Assembly (NCBI GenBank): GCA_030141605.1
Contig: JAQGDQ010000028.1
Span: 751,501 to 815,500, forward strand
Reading direction: 5' to 3'
DNA from: Tubiluchus corallicola
Lineage: Eukaryota > Priapulida > Priapulimorpha > Priapulimorphida > Tubiluchidae
Length of the DNA stretch: 64,000 bases
Shown: piece by piece, positions 14,130 through 25,200 of the stretch
Layout of the letters: each line of letters begins with the position of its first letter
Numbering within the stretch: position 1 is the first letter of the stretch
Translations under genes and position numbers: made by a program
The notes under the pieces: generated by a model
Database searches by the model: none
The model's input: the letters and a program-made list of their open reading frames with translations, nothing else
Told to the model about the DNA's origin: nothing

Positions 14130-14400
14130 AACTAACTTTTAACAACGGGAGAATCTGTTAGCATTTTTTTAAACAGGTGCAGTTGAAGATAACAGGGAAG
14201 TGATTTTTCTGGTAATGGATTCCACAAGTAAGGAGTCCGAAAGAGAAAAGTTGATTTAACAATAACTGAAATTGCTTTTACAATAATAGAGAAATGACTG
14301 AAGAATTTTTGCTGACGGAAACTTTGATTTCTCGTACAATATTTCTGTTCAATTTTGACCAACAGTAGGTGTATTGGCAGCCGTTTTGAAATTACGTTAT
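14130..14400 (-). mobile_element. CR1/L2-like LINE C-terminal remnant
   Basis: Minus-strand frame with FLFRTPYLWNPLPEK and LHLFKKML, matching the R-x(n)-WN-x-LP signature near the end of CR1/L2/jockey-type reverse transcriptases. It sits next to, but is a different type from, the fragment at 13330-14060. Confidence 0.5.
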
Positions 14401-16264
14401 TTAAGACTTTTGTCCTGGCCTAATTTTGGCTAACCTGGCTGTCAATATGGATACGAGCTGTCTGGGGGCATGTAAAACCCAACCCAAACGCATAATTTTT
14501 TTAGGGCCACACCTATTTTTTCTCTAGGAGTTCCCACATATTATTACTATTATTATAGCTGTTATTATCTTATTGCTGAAAGGATGCAGAACTCTGATTT
14601 TTTTGTTTTAGTATGAACATGGACCTAGTCACATGACACAAAACATTATGCATTTACAATGCCAGAATAAGAGTACCTCCCTTTTTTTAACAGTAGCTGC
14701 TGCAATTACTTCTTTTATAGAAGGAAGACACTATTCCTTCTATAAAGTAACATGAATATTCATCCATACAAATCTTCCCAAACAGTGTAAGGTATAATGG
14801 CATTCACAACAACAATACTGAAGGGTTATTGGGGAAATTTATTTACTTCACTGCCTGCTAAGTCTGAAAGCTAGCTATTTAAATCTTCCAAGAGTCAGTA
14901 GCAGCCTGAAGTCATTACAGTGCATATATCTGGCTTCTTTTCTGGTTCCTCTTTGGTCATTCACAGTGGCATAATGATTCAAGACACTTACTGGTCAAGT
15001 GACTTCAGTAAACATAACACATGGGCAGTCAAAGGAAATTCCGTCTTAAATTCGTAAATCGTTGAAGAGAGACCTGTCAAAAACCATCTTATGGTTAGGT
15101 GTTTTTGGCTTCGCAAGAATTGCAAGCAAGCAAGAAATCATTCTGAGTAGTAAAACAATCTTTGAGTACAGCTCGAAGTGTCTATTCCTGCAATTTGAGA
15201 GCACACTTACCAGTTGGGTGAAGCACAGGACACTGGAAATACTATAAGGTATTAAGCCAAAGAAGAACATTAAAACACCGAGGGCTTATAATTAACAAAC
15301 TAAATAAATATTTTAAAAATACTAGTACTGCAGCAACTAAATTTATTTAAAGTCCTTGTCTGGGAGGCCTGCATAGCCAGAGTAGAAGACAAAGAAATGT
15401 TTTCTTTCATTGGGAAAGTGTTACTGTTTAGTGTTGATGTCACTGCAAATACATTATGTTTAAAACTTTGAGAGTTAAGCTGTTTGGCAACTTGGCAGCA
15501 AGTAGTGCTAAGCACCTTAAACTACATGGATGTCTTAATGCTAAATAGGCCATTAATACTTAACCAGAAAACCAATAATAGCCAATGCAGAAAGGATTGG
15601 AGTAAATTGTCTATTGTTCCTGCCTCTTTAAGCACGGACGAAGTGAAGCACGAACACTGGTTTAAAACAGACATGCAATACAGTGCGATGGTATGGGGTG
15701 ACGCTTATTATTTGACCAAAATTATCGCATCTATAAAATTAATAGATGTTTCATCTCCCTACCAAAAATCGTGATTAATGAACTGCAATTTAAGTGTAGA
15801 AAAAGGGGGAAGAGATGACTGCATATTTACCGTGCAAAAGTGTAGCTTTCTTGAATCTTAAAAAAGTTAGTTTAAACGGTAAGTTGTAGCACTGGTGTAG
15901 TTGCACCAATGTGACACCCAATGCCAGTGCAATATACAATCATAATAATTATTGAAATGTATGTCTGAAACAGTTACTTACTTAATGTTTTGCTATATCC
16001 AAATTTTTGACTGTTGAAGATTGCTACACTAAAGTTATCACAAAGCAACGCAGTTAAATTTTCATCGACGACACGACAAGCCCACGAAAAGAAAACACAG
16101 AATTGACAGAAAACAGCATTTTTTATTTCAATTACTGGCTGTTAGATGGCAGCACTTGCCAAGCTGTATGGTATGTCCATGATCATGGCTGCAATGTGAT
16201 GGAACTGAATGTGCCCAAAGAAGCAAGTAGCTTTAGTACTGGTAGAAAAATTTCACAGTGGATT

Positions 16265-19200
16265 ATGGCAGCTCCAATAAGAGAGAAAACGGAAAAGCCT
16301 CAAAGGACGTTATTTCGTCATATTGTAGTTGGCGTTGGTATCACAGCAGCTGCATACCCTTTGAGTTACTGTAAAGTTCTTGTTCAGGTGAGAATTTTTT
16401 ATTGTGTTATGTTAGCCTAAGTCTTTCCTGATTATCTACGTTAAATTAACTGACTGATATTATACCGTGCTTTTGTTGTTATGTTGGGCAGTAGTGGTAG
16501 CGCTTTACTTTTGTCTACATGAACTTTATAGAAAAAGTGAGAAATGCACTGGCCAGTGCAACTAAATTTTTAGTTTTTATAATGTCGATTTTTCAGATTG
16601 GCCATGAACCAATTCCTCCAGTGGTTAAAACTAGTTTGTTTGGACGAAAAAACTTGGTTCTCCCTAACGTTTTCAAATATAGTAAGTATTGACTAATGAC
16701 TTTATGATTTTGTACTTATAGGCAAAGTACAAGTTATAAAGTTTAGTGTGTTTTCACACAAATGTTTGAAAATTGGAAAGAAATCCTAGAACTAAAGCAT
16801 TTGGGAGTACAGTTCTGAATCGTCTGAGTTTATGCTGCAATAAACGGCTAGCACTTACTGTATTTGCTTACCTATAATTTTCAAGAGTGACGATGTGTCG
16901 AAGTGTGGCAGGAATGTTTACATTTTTAATGCACAGCACGTATAATCAATCTATTCTATGGTTTTCTTTTCACGAGTACCTGTATGACGTATTCATGGTT
17001 AAACTTAATTGTATGCCTGAATTACTGTGACAATACTTACTTGGATTCCGTAAAACAGATGTCATGTTAGGAACAGTATTTACTTTTGAAGTAAAGACAA
17101 TGGTGTGTTTTAGTAGAAACACATTTTTGTGTACTTGCGCACTGCTCTAATTTACTCATTCAACTTGTATTTTGAATGTTCTTAGCATGATAATTTTTTA
17201 ACATAAACTTGTTTCAGAATAAATAAAGTGAAACTTGGTATACCATAGTAAACATTCTCGAACTGCATGTTATTCCAATTGTAATGTCAGAACCATTGTT
17301 TATTTACGATTATAGTTGGACAAAATTTTGATGTAGTATGAGTTTACGAATGTGAATGATATTTATGATTTGGTATGATATGATTGTGGTATGTGTTTTA
17401 AACATCTGTGAGCATTAATATTAACTAAATAAAGTACTAGTTTGTAAAATGCAGCAAATGTTACTAACCTGCCATGATAAAGACACCTGTTGAACATTAT
17501 CTAAAACGTATTTATAAAAAATACTTGACCTCTGGTTTACCTTATTTGTACAGTAGGTCCAAAAAAGCAGTTGCTAGCTAATGCTACATGGCAGATGTGT
17601 TGAAAATTTTGAACCCACTTTTGTATAGTTACATTTGAGCCAAAGAATGAAAAATTTTGAGAAAACCAATTGTCATTCTTTATTGCTGTCCAGTGGTCTA
17701 GTTTTACTTGTCTAGTCTAGTTTTTAATCAGTTGTAATCACTTATATTTGAAGTACAATTTACGATTCAATGGTAAGATTTTGCATTACCCATTTTGCAC
17801 ATTTCAAAATGTTTTTTCAGAAGGACAAGACTGAAAACTGTTTGCATCTTTAACATCATAGAAAGGGTCCTGTAACTTCAGCAACCATGTTTACGATGCA
17901 TTTTCTTGCCAACGTGTTTGTCTTTCTGCCTGCATCTTATATATATGTCTTGTTACTTTTGATGACTTTTCTGTGAGTAGTACTGTTGTGCTTTTCAGTG
18001 AAACATATAAAAGATGCAGATGGATTCTTTGGCTTGTACAGAGGACTGAGCTTCAAAATTATGACGGGTGTGGTATCAACAGCTACAGCACATCATGTCC
18101 TAGAGGTACTATATGTGCTTCAAGAAAATCCTTTATTACCTCATATTTAATAATATAATAATCATTTCGTTTAGGACATAGTCTAGAGATAATACCTTAA
18201 GCAACTCAATGCTTATTTCCAAGGTGGTCTCTATGATTATTACCTGCTTGTTACTACAATAAACACTCGTGCTTGGTCAAAATACTAGCTGTACAATTTT
18301 TTAAGTCTTTGGTATAACTCGGTTTTGGAGTCAAACCCACGACCTCCTGGGTGGAAAGCAAGTACACTGCCATTGAACTATACCACCCAGTTGTCATTTT
18401 TTCTTATTCGCTGTCCTTTTTCTCTCCCTCTTTCCCCCACTCATTCTCTCTCTGCTTCTCTCTCTGTCTCTTTTTCTCATGTTGACTGTCGTTGTTTGAT
18501 CACCGCTTCTTGTTTCTTTTTCCTTTTCTTATTGTTTTTTGTCTGTTTTGTTCTTCAGTTGGGACTGTAAATTTCCTTTTTTGAAGAATATGTAACACGT
18601 GAATTAAATCTTACTTTTTAGGGTTTACACAGAGTTTCTAAAAAGCAAACGTCGATCTATAAAGATATAGATGATGGCGACACAAAAAAACAGTCATTGG
18701 ACCAGTTTTTGTTAGAGGTAAGTCAATCATGTTGTTTGGAAATACTTTGCCTATTTGCAAATAACCAAAATTGGCGTATGTCCAATGGGACATGTGAAAA
18801 TAAAATAAATTTATTAAAGTAATATAAAAATTTTATCAAAGTGTTTTTATAAAATGTCTCCCTAAATGCTATAATAAAGTTTTTAAACCATTTTCTATAT
18901 TTTGTTCTATAAATTTTTGACTTTATTTGCCTGATAGAAGCTATGGATACTTAAAGTACATGACTGTTTTTGTGTTTAGTACTTATGTACTTCATGTGTA
19001 AATTTAACTCCAACATTGAAGCACCACTGGCTGTAGTTACTTTAGTAAGTGGGGTTATTTTGTCCTAGGATTTGGGTTATTTGATTAATCTGTTTGTTGA
19101 TTAACAAATGTCATTAATCATACTGTTCTTAATTCAAAAACCTTACTAACTGTGTTTGTATTATCAAAACTGATGGTGTTTCTTGGCAGGCTAACAGTTA

Positions 19201-22200
19201 GCAAGTGTTGTTGAGAGAAGCTTCCCTGTTTGACGGTAAGACAGTGGTGTAGCTAGGGGGACAGGGGTAGTCTGCCCCAGGTGGCACTTTAATCAAGTGC
19301 ACTGAAAAGTTGATTCTGTCAAACTAGTAGTAACACAAAACACCTAGCACAAATTAACTTTCCATGAAGACACTGCTTCTCCCAAAAATTTGTGACAAAC
19401 GAAGATGATAATTGTTAATTTAATGTCCATATAATGTTAACTTTGTAATGTTTTTCATTGTTTTCAAAATTTCTGTGCAGTACACATCTTAAGTTAATAT
19501 TGAAGTATATTTAAGGCTGGTTTGCTTTTAGCAGTTTTTAGCTGCGCAACAATTTCTTGCATCCAGGTGAAACAGTCTGCCAGCTTAATAGAGACACTTA
19601 CGTGATAACACAGACACAGTCTCATGAGTCGAGTAAAATCGGGAAAGTTTATCCCAATCTCCTGAATGCCGGCCATCCTCTCATTTTTTTAATGAAAACA
19701 TTTGTCACATATTACCCCAGACAATGCAGAGCTTACTACAGCTACTACATTTAGCCATTACATTAACACTTTATTTTTGCTCCAAAAATATTTAGGGTCA
19801 GTACAGTCGTTAACACTTTATTTTTGCTCCAAAAATATTTAGGCTCAGTACAGTCGATTCATACCGGATCAGTTTCTAAATGCATGTCTTACCCAAAGTC
19901 TGTGTTTTCTTTTAATTCTGGGCTTTAAGACATAACAACTTAACTTGTCAACAAAAATATAACCACCGTTTACAGCTGCCAAGTTGATCTATCTTTTGTA
20001 AAAATTGCTCTAGTGGCGATCAATACATTACTTCTCTGATCAACTATTCCCATTTGAATCATCACCAATTTATGTCATTCGTTTTAATTCCCGATTATAA
20101 TGTTTTCAGATACTTATAAAGATAAGGAAGCACAAACGTGTCTATCATCACAGTGCTTCTGTTGCAATACGACGACGCCTCTCGTACCAGTTGAAATTCA
20201 CCTATACTTAAACTAGCCCTAATAATCACGTTCTTTGTTATGTTAACATTTGAAGAAGCCTCTGAGCATCATATTTTTGAAGCATGCAGGGAAAACTTAC
20301 TTCTTTACAAACAAACTTTTTCAATAGTGCTTTATTATTTTATCAATTTATCTCCACTTATCGCAGCTGCAATGGAGCACCACTAAATTTTACAAATTCA
20401 AGTCTCCCTATGCAAGAATATTGCTAACTTTTATTTTTCATTGATGGGTGGGGAAGTTGAACCTACCAGATTTTTTTCCCTGGCCGCTACAAGCTATAGC
20501 AAGACCACTGGGAAAGGTAACTACTCGAGTGGTCACGTGTGTACTTCATGACTGAAGTTGAGCAACATTAAGGCTATTTATTGAGCACATGAGTGACCAT
20601 TCAGGTAGTATGCAACCTCTTGCAAAATGTTCAAAATTAAATTAAAATTGTTTTTTGTTTTTAACTAGTTGCAAATACATTGGATAAATGGATATGTCTC
20701 AAAAAGTGCTTAAATGCCACAAATTTGTGTTAGTTTGACATGCTTAAATAGTGCAGTTGATTTGTTCCTAGACTAAGAACCAGATGGCAGCACAAGTGGC
20801 AGCTATTGTTGTTTCACAGCCGTTTCACGTGATGAGCATTCGCTGCATGGCACAGTTTGTGGGCAAGGAAGATGCATATAGGTAAAGTAACATTCTCACT
20901 TAAATTAAATTATTAAAGATTTAATGTAAATGCGTAAACATTTTTCGTCACTTTCCTGGATTTTTCAAATGTGGGTGATTTATTATTTTTTATTATATAG
21001 ATGTGTGTGAGGGAGAGAGAGTTTCAAGAATGATAACAACATTTCTTTATTTTCTTTTAGTTGTTTAGCTTTTCTGTGTTGTACAGTATTATTGTAAATT
21101 GCTTGAACAGTATGTTCTTCTCTATTTGTAGTGGATTTTTTTCATCAATATCAGAAATTTGGAAAAATGATGGGATTTTAGGTTTTTTCGCGTAAGTATT
21201 ACCTTGTAATGTTACATAGATTTTACAGTTTGTTTTGTTTAAGTACTTGCATGTACGAGTCATAATTTATAAATTAAATATTTGATAAACTTGTGCAGTT
21301 TTTATCTGTTTTTGATACAAATTTCTCTGACACTGTGATTTTTTATCTGTTTTCCGCGTGTTCCATTCAACATTTAAAATCCAACACTATGCAGTACATC
21401 AATTTGTGATGTGATTTAAACTGTAAAATTCATTGCTGTTCAATCATTAAACCAAAGACCAACAACATGTAAACATTCCATGTTTACATTGTAGCTGCAA
21501 TTAAAATGTTTCAGGTTACAGAGATTTATAAAGCTGCAAGAAGTAAGCGTGAACACAATCCTAAAATCCTAGGAAACCTATCATAAACTTGCCTTGTGAT
21601 TTAACATGGTCAAACTTATGGAAGATTTTAATTGTTTTCCAAAAATATTGAAAGCAGCTTCAAATTCACCAGAAAAAGTGACAGCACCAGTGGCATAGCT
21701 AGAGCTTGTGGCGTGTGAGGCGGCACTTGAGTTTGCGGCTCTCATCTCTCCTGTGATTACTCAATTGTAGAGATAAATAAAATTTGAACGATTGGCAAAA
21801 TTTTGTTTGCGAAGTGTTTCTTTGTTTATGATGATAACTAATTATTATCTTACTTTGTAATAATTAGCAAACATTCTAAAGTAAAAGCTATAAGCAGTGT
21901 TTTCTTGGAAAATCAGGTTATCACACATTATTTAATCACACCCCTGCATCAAACAGCTGATCCTCAAACTTGAATGATTTCTGAAACAAAGAATACGTAA
22001 ATGTCATATGCCTACAAATTATGACTAACAAATTATGTCACTACGCCTTTAACGACAGATGCAATAATCATAACAGACAAGTTTTACATCCCTATGCCTG
22101 CAATAATTATTGACATGCAGATTAGACAACAATAAAATTTTTTTGTCTATTGTACCGCACTATATAAGTTTTGTGACACATTTATACTGTTCCGATAGAA

Positions 22201-25200
22201 CCCATTTTTTCAGTGCACTTGTTCAAAGTGCCACCCAAGGTGGACCACCCCCTCCCTTTTAGATATGTCACTGGGCTATACCACAAGATTTATTACATTG
22301 GTAATAATGCATTTTAATCACGATTTGAATACACACTTTCAAAACTTGCACATTACTTTGTTTTACACTTGAAACTCGATTACTGGCCTGAGAAAATAAA
22401 TCATTGGTCGATTCAACGTCATTTTCTCTGTCATAATTCTAAATCCTTCTTTTGACAAAAAATGGTTGTTATTTGCATATTGTGTACATAGACTTTCACA
22501 TTATTGGCATCCTTTGCATTTGTATATGCTTTCTTATGTTGCTTCTATATGTGCAAGACAATGAATAAGAGAATAAGATCGTTGAGTGCATAGAAATTTA
22601 AATCTTCTTATGTAAGCTTGTATTTTCTTTACTTTAGTTGGCTGCTGGGCCTTATTGTAGCAACAGTAATACTAGTAATATATATACATCTTCTCTTGAC
22701 AGTGATTTTACCAACGATTCAGAAGTCAGTGAAAGTGAAAAATTCTTAAGTCTTTCTTTACATTTTCTAGAGGATTAGTGCCACGGTTATTTGGAGAAAT
22801 ACTAATTATAATTTGTGCCAACACAATTACTTTTGCAATCAACACGTACATGTTTGAAAGTGATGTAAAGCAGTACTGTGGACCTATGGCAAATGTAAGT
22901 ACAAGAGCATTTCCTCTGCATTTTCACTGAACATTGTACAACTTGTAGACAGCTTTCAAGAAGTACCTCACCAGTCTTAATCTTTCAAAAATAGTAGTCG
23001 TAGTTCATTTTATCATCAGTTGCATACACTTATTCGAAAAATGAGCTTTTTTAAATGTATCTCTCAAAATTTTCTGGTTTGAGTTTATATTGTAGTTTTG
23101 TAATTTTGCCACTAAGATTGTTATTTTTACTGCACCCCAACAGACGAATTGCAGTTTATGGATATCCTAATTCTACATTAATTATTGTTTCCATTTGACT
23201 TTGCTCTATATTACTTGTGCAACTTGTGGATATATCGCACTAGCTGTTCATTTTCACCACTTGAATAATATTGTGATTTCATTAGCTGTGTAGTGAATAC
23301 AAGTACAGCATTAAATGTTCATATCAGAGAATCCACTTCAATAATTCTACCTTAACAGCTCACCTGTTTGCCAGCGAGTACAAAAATTTTAAATTTTTAA
23401 ATCTAGTTAATTTTTTATACCTCAAGAATGCACAACTGCTAGTATTTGGTTACCACTATCTGCTGCATTTTTTTGTATTCTGATTTGTAAAAACAATTAC
23501 ATTAAAAGCAAAAGCACCTATAGATTCAACTTGTTGTTGTTGTTGGCATCCTTCTGTCTCGAAAGACAATGGATTGTGTGCCAAGAGAGTCAGTTATTAA
23601 TAAAATTGATGGAGCTGCAGCGTCGACTGTGACTGAGCAGTCCGATCCTTGAGCGGCAGTTCCGGCTGCAGGTTACACATTGGAAGGCTGTTTCATCCGG
23701 ATGAGGTAGGGCATCTTTCTGGTGCCTGCGAGTCCTTTTATCCTCTTGTTTTTCCTCCCTCGTTTTCTCCGCTCTGTTAATGGCTGTCCTAACAGCAGAT
23801 TTCCAGTTGCTTCGATCTGCCGCAAGCGCCTCGTAATTTGCTGGTGTCATGCCGCCTGCCTTGAGGTCCCGTTTACATACATCTTTGTAGCGGAGCAGTG
23901 GCCTCCCGGTGGGTCGGGAGCCAGTAGCAAGCTCACCGTACAGAATGTCCTTGGGCAATCTGCCGTCCTGCATGCGGGAAACATGGCCTAGCCAGCGCAG
24001 ACGTCTGTTGGTGAGTATGGCATACATGCTAGGGATTCCAGCTTTTGCTAGCACATCCTTGTTGGTTATGTGCTCCTGCCATGAGATGCCCAGGATTCTT
24101 CTGAGGCAGCGTTGGTGGAAAGCATTGAGCCTGCGTTCTTGATGGCTATACAGAGTCCAACTCTCGCTCCCGTACAACAGTGTGCTCAGTACACAGGCTT
24201 GGTACACCTGGGACTTTGTCCTGATAGTCAGCATGTTGTTTTCCCACACCCTCTTTGTTAAGCGAGCCATCGTTGATGAGGCCTTGCCGATTCTGGAGTT
24301 CAGTTCTGTGGCCAAGCTAAGATTGCTGGAAATAACAGAACCAAGATAGGTGAAATCTTCCACCACGTCAAGGCAGCAGTCATCGATGGAGATGTGAGGG
24401 GCTGGGGAAACATTTTGGCCTAAAACCTTGGTCTTTTGGATGCTGATTGTGAGGCCACACTCACTGCAGGCATGGGCAAAGTTGTCAATGAGGCCTTGGA
24501 GGCCGGCTTCAGTGTGAGCTGTCAGTGCGGCATCATCTGCAAACAGCATTTCACGAATGAGAACTTTGCGAACCCGTGACTTTGCTCGGAGACGAGAGAG
24601 GTTGAACAGGCTGCCGTCGCTTCGTGTGTGTAAATAGACTCCCTCTTCAGTTTCTTTAAATGCATAGCGCAGCAGCAGAGAGAACAGGATACCAAAGAGG
24701 GTTGGGGCGAGGACACATCCTTGTTTAACTCCGCTTTTGATTGGGAATGGGTGTGAGGAAGAGCCGTCGGACTGAACAGTACCTTTCATTTCCTCGTGGA
24801 AGGAAGTAATCAGTCTCAGCAGCTTTGGGGGGCATCCAATTCTCTCTCTCCAGGGCGCACGCCTGGGCAAGATATATGGAGATCCTGAGTTGCCCAGACA
24901 TCAGGAACCCCCTCTCTTCCTCCCTGGTGTAGTCCAAAGGAAAGCAGAGCGATACGTTTGGCACCAGGTTGGCTGCAGGAGCTGCCGGAGTCAGTGAGCA
25001 TGCTGCACTGGTCCGCCTTCGGGGCTCCACTCCTGATTTGGAAGGTTTACTCCTCTACACATGGCCGTTGGGTCGCTTGACCTCCTCCGCCCTCTAGCCG
25101 TTGGCTGCTTATGCAGCTCCTCCGCCTAGTGTCGAGATACAGTGTAGGCATCCCGCAAGCATTTTTATCGGTTATAGCGCCAATAGCTCGCTTTCACACC

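Larger units (their letters stand above)
12283..16264. other. Intergenic region between the divergently transcribed anoctamin and MTCH2-type genes
   Basis: About 4 kb lying between two gene starts, so it should hold both promoters and any 5' UTR exons. It contains a retroelement tail (12347-12504), an AAC simple repeat at about 13242-13263 and two LINE reverse-transcriptase remnants (13330-14060 and 14130-14400). I see no further gene. Confidence 0.55.
18718..20771. other. MTCH2 intron 4
   Basis: Two kilobases containing a hAT-like terminus at 19242, the 47-bp tandem duplication at 19763-19856 and an opposing hAT-like end near 20513 (on the minus strand CAGTGGTCTTGCTAT). No gene seen. Confidence 0.5.

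Noticed and set aside
18311-18384. True tRNA gene of 74 nt closed by GGTATA/TATACC
   Set aside because: The T-stem does not pair, and a 12-nt surplus follows the T arm, so it fits a SINE head better than a functional tRNA.
23722-24142. Plus-strand frames inside the LINE
   Set aside because: They are antisense shadows of the reverse-transcriptase frame.
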